Positions 7,954-14,966 of a DNA stretch of 29,427 bases are shown in pieces. Both the position numbers and the translations under genes were made by a program. Numbering within the stretch: the first letter of the stretch is position 1; the number at the start of each line of letters is the position of its first letter. This DNA comes from DATEEG01 sp035525055 (GTDB lineage: Bacteria > Actinomycetota > Acidimicrobiia > Spongiisociales > ZC4RG35): the NCBI GenBank assembly GCA_035525055.1, contig DATLEZ010000037.1:1-29427 (forward strand), in the 5' to 3' direction. Under the pieces are notes generated by a model. The model did not search any database and was not told the origin of the DNA. It saw nothing but the letters and a program-made list of their open reading frames with translations.

Positions 7954-8850
7954 TCAACTGGCGACGTTTGGCATTGCTTTCAGACGGGTCTTTGGAACCC
8001 AGGCGTCATAGATGGACACGAACTCTTTGGGTGCCTCGATCTGAGGGCAGTGGCCGCAATCGTCCATCACCACGAGGTCCCAATCGGGCCGGACCCGGGC
8101 CAGCCATTCGATGGCGGAGGCAGGGATAACCCGGTCGCGAGATCCCTGGATGATGAGGGTGGGCGCCGGGATCCGGGCCACCGTCCTGGCCATCCGGGCG
8201 CGGCGGGCGATCATCGCCCCGGCCGAGCGCCCCGACTTCACCAGGGCGTCGAGCGCCCATGGCTGACGGCGCCGGGCCGCCGCCAACTGCAGAGATGGCT
8301 CGACCAGCGACTGCGGGATTCGCTCGGGGTGGGCACAGACCACGGCCAGCGTGTCTCGCATCTGGCTGGCCGGAGTTGTTGCCTTCCAGTAACGACTGAC
8401 CGCGGCAGGCCCAATGGCGGGGATGCCCTGCACGAGCAGTCGCTTGGCTACCACGCGGTCGATGCGATCGTCGTCCAATCGGGGAGGTGCGGCCGGTGCC
8501 ACCAGAACCAGGCGATCGACCAGGTCGGGGCGAGCGGCCGCGATCTGGATGGTGACGAGGGCACCCAGCGAGTTCCCCATCAGTACCGCAGGACGGCCGA
8601 GCGACTCGAGGAGTTCAACGATCGCCTGAGCGTGACTCGAGATCGAAAAGGAGCGTCGCGGGGGGGTATAGCCAAAACCCGGAAGGTCGGGAGCGACTAG
8701 ATGCCCGGACCTGGTCAACCCCGGGGCCGGCGGCATCCAGTTGAGGTGGGCGCCTCCCAATCCGTGTACAGCGACGATAGGACCGCCCTCGCCGCCGTAA
8801 TCATGTACGTACAACGTCCCGGAGGGAAACACCTGGAAAGAGCCGCTCAC
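7954..8850 (-). CDS. Alpha/beta hydrolase
   Basis: With a GTG start at 8850 the protein has 298 residues, the usual size for a single-domain alpha/beta hydrolase. The open frame runs further upstream to 9195, but that extension is Arg/Gln/His-rich, unlike the family. The fold elements are all present: oxyanion motif HGLGG at 29-33, nucleophile elbow GNSLG with Ser94, acid Asp239 in GSRDRVIP and His267 in CGHCPQIE, forming a complete Ser-Asp-His triad. The strand SGTLYVHDYGG before the oxyanion motif is typical of esterase/lyase-like members. The substrate cannot be predicted. The GTG has no Shine-Dalgarno, but a TACCGT box at 8858-8863 lies 7 nt upstream, so it may be leaderless. It lies 62 nt downstream of the aceE start region on the same strand and is read separately. 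Confidence 0.85.
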   Translation of the reverse strand: MSGSFQVFPSGTLYVHDYGGEGGPIVAVHGLGGAHLNWMPPAPGLTRSGHLVAPDLPGFGYTPPRRSFSISSHAQAIVELLESLGRPAVLMGNSLGALVTIQIAAARPDLVDRLVLVAPAAPPRLDDDRIDRVVAKRLLVQGIPAIGPAAVSRYWKATTPASQMRDTLAVVCAHPERIPQSLVEPSLQLAAARRRQPWALDALVKSGRSAGAMIARRARMARTVARIPAPTLIIQGSRDRVIPASAIEWLARVRPDWDLVVMDDCGHCPQIEAPKEFVSIYDAWVPKTRLKAMPNVAS

Positions 8851-8958
8851 TCTGAAGACGGTAATCGGTACCAGAGTTTGAATATGCCGCCAGATCCCTT
8901 GACGATTTCCCAGAATCGCCTTGATTGATGGGCAGGGCAAAGATCGGGGAGGGCGGCG

Positions 8959-9069
8959 ATGGACACATTCAAACGCGTCGGCGGTTTCTGGCTGATCTGG
9001 ACGGGGATCAGCCTGGGCGGAGTGGCTATAACAATGCTGGGTTTGCTCTTCTTGCACGCGTCTTCGTAG
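8959..9069 (+). CDS. Possible small membrane protein, 36 residues
   Basis: An ATG at 8959 follows a strong purine-rich Shine-Dalgarno (GGGGAGGG at 8946-8953, 5-nt spacing). The peptide has a short basic start (MDTFKRVG) and one hydrophobic segment from about residue 9 to 32 (FWLIWTGISLGGVAITMLGL), then stops at TAG 9067-9069. This is the layout of a single-span small membrane protein. It is divergent from the alpha/beta hydrolase and does not overlap that gene if the hydrolase starts at 8850. I know no family for it; the ribosome-binding site and hydrophobicity pattern are the only support. Confidence 0.4.
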   Translation: MDTFKRVGGFWLIWTGISLGGVAITMLGLLFLHASS

Positions 9070-9359
9070 TCGGGGGAGGTCTCGACCGCTTCGCGAGAAG
9101 GTCAGCTGGTAGTGGGTAAGTGTGGCCTGAGGGCAGGCCTTGACTTCTCTATGGCGTGAGGTTGTCCGATCTATCAGCGAAGGAACGGGAGTCACCCCGC
9201 CTCAGCGCAAATTTGGCGCCCCAGTCCCGGATCAGACGAAACCTGGCGCCACGCTCCCGGTTTCCGGGACTCCCACACCGGATTACGTAATCAGCGGGAG
9301 CCACCCGCCAAATTACGAGGGGAGTGGGTGGCCGCTGCAACTCCGTAACATCAACTCCA
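9070..9359. other. Structured intergenic region before the radical SAM gene
   Basis: About 290 nt with no convincing gene. It holds a perfect 6-bp hairpin with a 3-nt loop (TCCCGG-TTT-CCGGGA, 9255-9269), a 12-bp perfect palindrome GATTACGTAATC at 9281-9292, and a 30-nt-period partial repeat (TGGCGCC-N4-GTCCCGG at 9214-9230, again with changes at 9244-9260). There are also two related blocks, GGGAGTCACCC near 9187 and GGGAGCCACCC near 9296. A -10-like TAACAT at 9346-9351 lies 8 nt before the GTG at 9360. There is no T-run after the hairpin, so it is not a classical terminator. Confidence 0.5.
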
Positions 9360-10724
9360 GTGCGTGTCCTTCTCGTCTCCACCTACGAACTCGGACATCA
9401 GCCTCTGCACCTCGCCTCTCCGGCTGCCCGCTTGATCGGGGAGGGCCACGATGTGCATTGCCTCGACCTGGCGGTCGAGGAGTGGGACGAACCCAGTTTC
9501 GAGTCGGCGGAGGCGGTGGCGTTTTCGGTTCCGATGCATACCGCCATGCGCCTGGCCGTGCAGGCCGCCAATCGTCTACGAAGCGCCCGGCCCGATCTCC
9601 CCATCACCTTCTACGGGCTCTATGCGGCGATGGGCGCCGATCGGACTGTGGGGCGCCTGGCTGACCGCTTGATCGTGGGGGAGTACGAGGACGAGCTGGC
9701 GGCCTGGGTCGCAGGGCTCGGACGGCCCGCCGAAGCCCAGGGCGAGACGGTCCGGGTCGATCTAGGCCGGAAGAAGTTTCTGCCACCCGCCCGGCACCTG
9801 TTGCCGGGGCTCGAGAACTACGCCCGCCTGGAGATCGAGGGCGAGGCCCGGCTGGCAGGCTACGTCGAGGCCAGTCATGGTTGCCGGCATCGCTGTCGCC
9901 ACTGCCCGATTCCGGCCGTCTACGACGGGCGCTACCGGGTCACCGGGTTAGACAACGTCTTGGCCGACATCTCTGCCCTGGTCGGTTTGGGTGCCCGCCA
10001 CATCACATTCGGCGATCCCGATTTTCTCAATGCCCCTAGATACGCGATGGACGTGCTGGTAGAGGCCAACGAAGCCTTCCCCGACCTGACCTTCGACCTC
10101 ACGGTCAAGGTAGAGCACATCCTCGACCATCGTGACCTGTGGCCCGAGGCGGCGCGACGGAATGTGGTATTCGTGGTGTCTGCTTTCGAGACCATCAACA
10201 ACCATGTCCTCGAGGTCCTTGACAAGGGGCACAGCGTCGCTGACATGGCCGAGGCCACCGGTGTCATGCGCAGGGCAGGGATCCAGGTTCGACCATCCTG
10301 GATGCCTTTCACTCCTTTGACCGACCCCGGTGATCCCGGCGAAATCTTTGACTTCCTGATCGACCTCGACTTGCTGGCCACCGTGGACTCGGTCCAGCTC
10401 AGCATCCGGCTGCTTATTCCAGACGGGTCGTTGGTCCTCGATTCTGAGATGGCTCCCTATATCGAGGAATATGACGACGAAGCCCTGACCTATCGCTGGC
10501 ACGCCAAGGAGCCACTCGTAGACGACCTCCAGCAGGACCTGGCCCACATGGCCGAGACCGGCGGTGCCGATCAGCGGGGCACCATCCTCGAAATGTGGTC
10601 GCGGGTGCGGCCCGGCTCCCCGGCCCCGGTCTGGAGCGAAACCCGGCCAACCCGATTGACCGAATCCTGGTTCTGTTGCGCCGAGCCGACCTCGCAACAA
10701 CTCCTCCGGGTCGGTCCGAAGTAG
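9360..10724 (+). CDS. CCAEP-tail radical SAM protein
   Basis: 454 residues from GTG 9360. An in-frame GTG at 9324 exists, but the domain begins exactly at RVLLVSTYELGHQPL. Residues 1-90 resemble a B12-binding-type Rossmann domain without the DxHxxG cobalamin motif. The radical SAM cluster motif is CRHRCRHC, with Cys175, Cys179 and Cys182 in C-x3-C-x2-C spacing. The C-terminus carries ESWFCCAEPT, with Cys439-Cys440. This tail defines the CUAEP/CCAEP-tail radical SAM (seleno)protein family, in which the second position is selenocysteine in some species; here it is an ordinary TGC codon at 10677-10679. The family's reaction is unknown to me. It is separated by 63 nt from the promoter of the following regulator/ABC operon. 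Confidence 0.85.
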   Translation: MRVLLVSTYELGHQPLHLASPAARLIGEGHDVHCLDLAVEEWDEPSFESAEAVAFSVPMHTAMRLAVQAANRLRSARPDLPITFYGLYAAMGADRTVGRLADRLIVGEYEDELAAWVAGLGRPAEAQGETVRVDLGRKKFLPPARHLLPGLENYARLEIEGEARLAGYVEASHGCRHRCRHCPIPAVYDGRYRVTGLDNVLADISALVGLGARHITFGDPDFLNAPRYAMDVLVEANEAFPDLTFDLTVKVEHILDHRDLWPEAARRNVVFVVSAFETINNHVLEVLDKGHSVADMAEATGVMRRAGIQVRPSWMPFTPLTDPGDPGEIFDFLIDLDLLATVDSVQLSIRLLIPDGSLVLDSEMAPYIEEYDDEALTYRWHAKEPLVDDLQQDLAHMAETGGADQRGTILEMWSRVRPGSPAPVWSETRPTRLTESWFCCAEPTSQQLLRVGPK

Positions 10725-10787
10725 ACCTTCGCAGGCCCACCGTTCAGACAGCGCCAACAGGCCATGCCGTGGGAATGCAGGCACAGG

Positions 10788-10824
10788 TTGACAGCAAAGT
10801 ACTTTGCGTTGTAAAGTACTTTGC
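10788..10824 (+). promoter_or_regulatory. Promoter with tandem palindromic operators before the regulator/ABC operon
   Basis: A consensus -35 TTGACA (10788-10793) and a -10 TAAAGT (10812-10817, 18-nt spacer) place the transcription start at or next to the ATG at 10825, so the message should be leaderless. Between and over these boxes lie two copies of one palindrome: GCAAAGTACTTTGC at 10794-10807, perfect over 14 bp, and GTAAAGTACTTTGC at 10811-10824, differing at one base. Their centres are 17 bp apart. A dimeric winged-helix protein bound here would block RNA polymerase; the operon encodes such a protein, so autorepression is the simplest reading. Confidence 0.75.
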
Positions 10825-11402
10825 ATGGACGACCAAGTTTCTTCTCCCGACGAGATCCTGGCCGAAGTTGGCCGGGTCCGTCGACTGACGCGTCGGGCCC
10901 TGGCCGACGGGTCGTGGCGCTACCTGGCCGTTTGGTTGGTGGTTTCTTTGGCAGCTGGGCGACCTCATTCTTCCCCGTGGGCAAGTACTACTGGATCGTC
11001 GCTCTGCCTGGCGGCTACCTCGGGATGTGGCTGATGGTCCGGGACCAGGAGCCGGCCGCCGGGAACCGGGATGCTCCGTACTGGATCACAGGGGCAGGGA
11101 TTGCGGTGGTCAACACGGTCGCCGATGTGTTGCTCCCGGACGAAGCAATTGTTGTCGTGGTCTGGCTGGTGATCGGCCTCGGGTTCGGTGTCTTGTCGTG
11201 GTTGGATCGCCAGCCCGCCGCCTTCGGTTTGTTCTTTGGACTGGGCCTCGCCTCTGGTGTGCTGGGACTGGTGGTCGAAGATCGTTTTGTCCTGTACAGC
11301 GTCCTCGCTCTGGTGTCCACCCTTGCCAGCGGGGGAGCAGGCATCACTTTGTGGCTGTGGGCCCGGCGGAGCGTCCCGGCCCCATCCCAAGACCTGACAT
11401 GA
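10825..11402 (+). pseudogene. Polytopic membrane protein heading the ABC operon, frameshifted
   Basis: The N-terminal frame starts at ATG 10825 (DDQVSSPDEILAEVGRVRRL, then RYLAVWLVV). Near base 10942 the sensible sequence moves to another frame (FGSWATSFFPVGKYYWIVA) and runs to the TGA at 11400-11402. A single missing base in the GGTGGTTTCTTT stretch explains it; no slippery heptamer is present in the correct register, so programmed frameshifting is unlikely. Restored, the protein has about 192 residues: a short soluble head and five or six hydrophobic segments. I do not recognise the family. It overlaps the regulator gene by 4 nt (ATGA), so the two are translationally coupled and may work together, for example as a membrane partner of the regulator. 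This is inferred from position only. Confidence 0.65.
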
Positions 11403-11710
11403 CCCATCCCAGCCGGGGCCTCGACGAGGTCATCCATCAGAAGAACCGCCTCGGAATCCTCGCAGTACTAGCAGAGGCCGACTACGCCGATTTCGCGTAC
11501 CTGAAGGAAGTCCTCGAACTCACCGACGGGAACCTAAGCCGGCACCTGCAGGTACTGGAAGAGGCTGGCCTGGTCGTCATCGAGAAGGATTTCCAGGGCA
11601 AGCGCCCCCGGACCCGGGTCCGGTCCACACGGCGCGGCCGCAAAGCCCTCGCCGACCATTTGAAGGCAATGCAGGATCTGATCAATCGAGTCAGCAAGGA
11701 GAAGAGATGA
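11399..11710 (+). CDS. Winged-helix transcriptional regulator
   Basis: A 103-residue protein starting at the ATG of an ATGA overlap with the preceding membrane-protein gene. The sequence NRLGILAVLAEADYADFAYLKEVL, then LTDGNLSRHLQVLEEAGLVVIEKD, is a MarR/ArsR-like winged helix of the HTH_34 type: the recognition helix is around NLSRHLQVLE and the wing includes GKRPRTRVRSTRRGR. There is no ligand-binding or sensor domain, so the signal may come through the membrane protein or the transporter. It ends in a 4-nt overlap with the ABC ATPase gene. The twin palindromes just before the operon are the likely binding sites. Confidence 0.88.
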   Translation: MTHPSRGLDEVIHQKNRLGILAVLAEADYADFAYLKEVLELTDGNLSRHLQVLEEAGLVVIEKDFQGKRPRTRVRSTRRGRKALADHLKAMQDLINRVSKEKR

Positions 11711-12645
11711 ACGTGTTGGAAGCAAGGGGGCTCGAGAAGAGCTTTGGTGATCTGAAGGCGGTCAACGGTGCGTCCTTCCATATCGCCCCGGGTGAAACGT
11801 ACGGGTTGCTCGGTCCTAACGGCGCCGGCAAGACCACTGCTATTTCGATGATCGCCGGTTTGCTCGAGATTGACGGGGGAGAGGTGCGCATCAACGGCGA
11901 GGCTATGACGCCCAGGGCCATTGCTCCCAAGGCCCATCTCGGGCTGGTGCCCCAGGACTTGGCTATCTATCCCGACCTGACGGCTACCGAGAACATGACG
12001 TTCTTCGGTCGCCTCTATGGGATGCCCAAGGAGGCGCTCAAGGCCCGGGTGGCCCAGGTGCTCGAGGTCGTCGGCTTGTCCGATCGGGCAACGGATGTCA
12101 CCAAGGAATTCTCGGGAGGCATGAAGCGCCGGCTCAATATTGCCATCGGCCTGCTTCACAGCCCCCACCTTCTAATCCTCGATGAGCCCACAGTGGGGGT
12201 TGATCCGCAATCGCGCAACGCCATCCTCGAAGCGGTTGAGCAACTTTCCTCCGAGGGCATGGCCGTCCTTTACACGACCCACTACATGGAAGAGGCCGAG
12301 CGTCTCTGCGACCGCGTGGGAATCATCGATCAGGGCAAGATCATGGCCGAAGGCACCAGGCGGGAATTGGTGCAGATGGTCGGCCAAAAAGACCGCGTGA
12401 CTGTCAGCGGCAACGGACCCATCCCTGAAGTGGTCCGGGCCCTCGCCGCGGCTGAGGGAGTGTCAGAAGCGACCTCCGATGAGAACCGCATCGTTTTGCT
12501 GGTCGAGGATGCCGGTGCCCGTCTCGCCGCCATCCTCAGCACTGCCACCGGTGCCGGCCTGAATGTCACCGGGGTCGAGATCGAAGAGCCCAACCTGGAG
12601 GCGGTCTTTCTTCATCTGACTGGAAAGGCTCTTCGCGACGAATGA
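11707..12645 (+). CDS. ABC-2 type transporter ATP-binding protein
   Basis: A 312-residue ATPase of the DrrA/CcmA-like class. Walker A is GPNGAGKTT at 36-44, the Q-loop is at Gln83, the signature FSGGM is at 135-139 and Walker B LLILDEP is at 155-161, followed by the switch His in YTTHYMEEAE. The C-terminal 90 residues after the ATPase core form the accessory domain common in drug and lipid exporters. Both ends are ATGA overlaps, with the regulator upstream and the first permease downstream. It energises export by the two permeases; the cargo cannot be deduced. Confidence 0.94.
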   Translation: MNVLEARGLEKSFGDLKAVNGASFHIAPGETYGLLGPNGAGKTTAISMIAGLLEIDGGEVRINGEAMTPRAIAPKAHLGLVPQDLAIYPDLTATENMTFFGRLYGMPKEALKARVAQVLEVVGLSDRATDVTKEFSGGMKRRLNIAIGLLHSPHLLILDEPTVGVDPQSRNAILEAVEQLSSEGMAVLYTTHYMEEAERLCDRVGIIDQGKIMAEGTRRELVQMVGQKDRVTVSGNGPIPEVVRALAAAEGVSEATSDENRIVLLVEDAGARLAAILSTATGAGLNVTGVEIEEPNLEAVFLHLTGKALRDE

Positions 12646-13805
12646 GCAAGATTCTCACTATCGCCGCCAAGGATCTGAAGCTGAGATTCCGGGACCGATC
12701 GGTTCTCATCATCGCCTTCCTGGCTCCTCTGGTTCTGGCCCTCATCTTCAACTTCGTCTTCGGATCCGCCTTCGGGACCGGTTCTGCCTTCGAGCCCGAG
12801 CTCGGGATCGTGGCCAACGACTCTCCGAGAACATCGGCCATCCTCGAGGACATCGCCACCGAAGTCGGTGGGACCTGGCAGACGTTCCCGGATCGGGGCG
12901 CCGCTGAGTTGGCTTTGGACGACGGAAACGTGGCTGCAGTCTTCGTGGTCCCGGCGGGCTTTGACGCAGAAGTAGATCAGGGCCAGGGCGGAAGCCTTGA
13001 GGTCATCGGCGACGTCGACTCCTCCACCTCAACTCAGATCGCCACCGCCATCGCCGAAAGCTACGGGCTCGGTCTCGATCAGATCGGACTAAACGTGGCG
13101 ACCGCCATACGGTCGGGCGGCGATCCGGCCACAGTGATTCCGGCCGCAACCTCCGGGGGTGTCCAGCCCCTGGCCGATCTCACGGAGATCACAGCCGGCG
13201 TCCGCCAGTTGGACGGAACGACCTCGACGGTGGCCGGGATGGCCGTGTTCTTCTTGTTGTTCACGGCCCAGGTGGGGCTGCTGAGCCTTCTCGAGGAACG
13301 CCGCGACGGCACCCTGGCCCGCATCCTCTCTACGCCGACGCGGCCTAGCGCTGTTCTAGCCGCCAAGAGCCTGGTCTCGGTTGTTCTCGGACTGGCGTCG
13401 CTGGCCGTGCTCATCGTTGCCGGGAGGTTCATCCTCGGGGCCGAGTGGGGCAACCCGGCTGGTGTCCTGGTGCTGGTAGTGGCCGCCGTTCTGGCTGCGG
13501 TCGGCATTTCGGCGCTCACCACGGGATTGGCGAAGACTCCTGAGGCGGCCGGGAACATGCAGGGCATCGTCGGGACCGTTCTCGGCCTCCTCGGAGGAGT
13601 GTTCTTCCCGATCGGTGACGACGGCGGAATCCTTGCTTCGATCAGCGCCCTCACTCCGCATCACTGGTTCATCCGCGGTTTGTCCGACCTCGCCGGAGGT
13701 CAGAGCGCTAGCGCGGCATTGCCGTCGGTCTGGCCGTTGCTGACCATCGCCGCGGTCACTGCGTTCGTCGCGAGTTTTCTCATCAGAAGGCAGGTTTCGA
13801 AATGA
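12642..13805 (+). CDS. ABC-2 type transporter permease (first subunit)
   Basis: 387 residues with the ABC2_membrane layout. A cytoplasmic start KDLKLRFRDRS is followed by one membrane span (VLIIAFLAPLVLALIFNFVF), a large external domain from about residue 45 to 190, then about five spans. The conserved coupling segment EERRDGTLARILSTPTRPS precedes the core spans. The external domain and single first span resemble YhgE/DrrB-like exporters. It is the same length as the next gene and the two share the N-terminal FRDRS motif, so they are probably paralogues forming a heterodimer. It starts in an ATGA overlap with the ATPase gene. Confidence 0.9.
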   Translation: MSKILTIAAKDLKLRFRDRSVLIIAFLAPLVLALIFNFVFGSAFGTGSAFEPELGIVANDSPRTSAILEDIATEVGGTWQTFPDRGAAELALDDGNVAAVFVVPAGFDAEVDQGQGGSLEVIGDVDSSTSTQIATAIAESYGLGLDQIGLNVATAIRSGGDPATVIPAATSGGVQPLADLTEITAGVRQLDGTTSTVAGMAVFFLLFTAQVGLLSLLEERRDGTLARILSTPTRPSAVLAAKSLVSVVLGLASLAVLIVAGRFILGAEWGNPAGVLVLVVAAVLAAVGISALTTGLAKTPEAAGNMQGIVGTVLGLLGGVFFPIGDDGGILASISALTPHHWFIRGLSDLAGGQSASAALPSVWPLLTIAAVTAFVASFLIRRQVSK

Positions 13806-14965
13806 AGGCCGTCTCGATCGCTCTGTCCAACCTGAAGCGGCTCTTCCGGGACCGTTCCAGCATCTTCTTTGTATTCATATTTCCGCTGGCGCTGGTGTTG
13901 TTGATTGGCCTCCAGTTCGGCGGGAGCTTCGCTCCCCAGGTCGGCGTGTTAGTCGAGGAGCCAGGCCCGATCGCCGACGGATTCGTCGGCCAGCTATCGA
14001 GCGAACCGGGCATCGAGGTCAGGGCCTTCGATGACGAGGAGTCTCTACTGGCTGCCGTAGAGCGCGGCTCCATCGAGGCGGCGGTCGTTGTCCCGGCCGG
14101 CTTCGACAGCGCCATCGCGGCCGGCGCGCCAACGGATGTCGGGTTCGTTGCCCGCTCATCGGGCGTCGGACCCAGTCTGCGTCCGCTGGTGAGCCAGGCA
14201 CTGCAGTCGTCTCTGCTCGCCAGCACCGCAGCCCGTTTCGTGGCCGATCAGGGTCTGGCCGAATTTCCGGCGGCGCTGACCGCAGCTCAAGCGGTGCAGG
14301 CAAGCTCACCCCGGCTCGAGGTCACGACCACGACCGTCGGCGAGGCCTTGTTCCCGTCCACTCTCGGCCAGTTCGACCTGGGTGCTTCGAGCCAGCTCAT
14401 CCTCTTCATGTTCATCACCGCGCTATCGGGCGGCGCGGTCCTGATACAGACCCGCCAGCTTGGCTTGTCGCGACGGATGTTGTCCACGCCAACCCCGGTG
14501 CGGACAATCCTGTCGGGGGAAGCTCTGGGTCGGTTTTCGGTGGTGCTCGTGCAAGGCATTTACATCATGATCGGCTCACTGATCATCTTCAGCGTCAACT
14601 GGGGTGACCCCCTCGGGGCCGCCGCAATCCTGGTTCTATTCTCGGCGGTCGGGGCTGGCGCCGCGATGCTGATCGGAACCGTCTTTCGAAACGCCGAACA
14701 GGCAGGCGGAGTGGCGATCATGCTGGGCCTTGGTTTGGCTGCCCTTGGTGGGTGCATGCTGCCGCTCCAGCTCTTCTCGCCGACCCTGCAGCAGGTCGCC
14801 CACCTGACGCCTCATGCATGGGCTCTCGATGCGTTTGCAAAGCTTGTCCAAGACGGTGGTGGGCTACTCGACATCCTTCCGGAATTGGGGGTGCTCGCTG
14901 CCTACGCGGCCGTTCTGCTTTTGGTCGCCTCGTGGAGACTGCGGATAGTGATCACCCGGGCGTAA
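13802..14965 (+). CDS. ABC-2 type transporter permease (second subunit)
   Basis: 387 residues, paralogous in layout to the previous gene. It begins SNLKRLFRDRSSIFFVFIFP, with a first span at about 20-38, an external domain at about 45-195, then about five spans after the coupling segment TRQLGLSRRMLSTPTPVRT. It starts in an ATGA overlap and is the last gene of the operon. Its TAA stop at 14963-14965 lies one base from the stop of the convergent acyltransferase gene, leaving no room for a separate terminator. With the ATPase it should form an exporter of unknown cargo. Confidence 0.9.
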   Translation: MKAVSIALSNLKRLFRDRSSIFFVFIFPLALVLLIGLQFGGSFAPQVGVLVEEPGPIADGFVGQLSSEPGIEVRAFDDEESLLAAVERGSIEAAVVVPAGFDSAIAAGAPTDVGFVARSSGVGPSLRPLVSQALQSSLLASTAARFVADQGLAEFPAALTAAQAVQASSPRLEVTTTTVGEALFPSTLGQFDLGASSQLILFMFITALSGGAVLIQTRQLGLSRRMLSTPTPVRTILSGEALGRFSVVLVQGIYIMIGSLIIFSVNWGDPLGAAAILVLFSAVGAGAAMLIGTVFRNAEQAGGVAIMLGLGLAALGGCMLPLQLFSPTLQQVAHLTPHAWALDAFAKLVQDGGGLLDILPELGVLAAYAAVLLLVASWRLRIVITRA

Positions 14966-14966
14966 C

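Noticed and set aside
8680..8695. GGGTAT and similar GGGTA sites elsewhere (for example in the hydrolase, aceE and plsB) as stress promoters
   Set aside because: None has GTTT at 14-17 nt upstream, and they lie inside coding sequence.
8851..9195. Long N-terminal extension of the alpha/beta hydrolase frame
   Set aside because: The extra 115 residues are Arg/Gln/His-rich with no family match, and the GTG at 8850 gives a normal length. The extension is antisense to the candidate small membrane gene.
9255..9269. Hairpin before the CCAEP radical SAM gene as a selenocysteine insertion element
   Set aside because: A bacterial SECIS lies directly after an in-frame UGA. Here the hairpin is upstream of the gene and the tail codon is TGC.
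10939..10950. Programmed ribosomal frameshift in the membrane gene
   Set aside because: No X-XXY-YYZ heptamer exists in the zero frame and no downstream stem is evident; a missing base is simpler.
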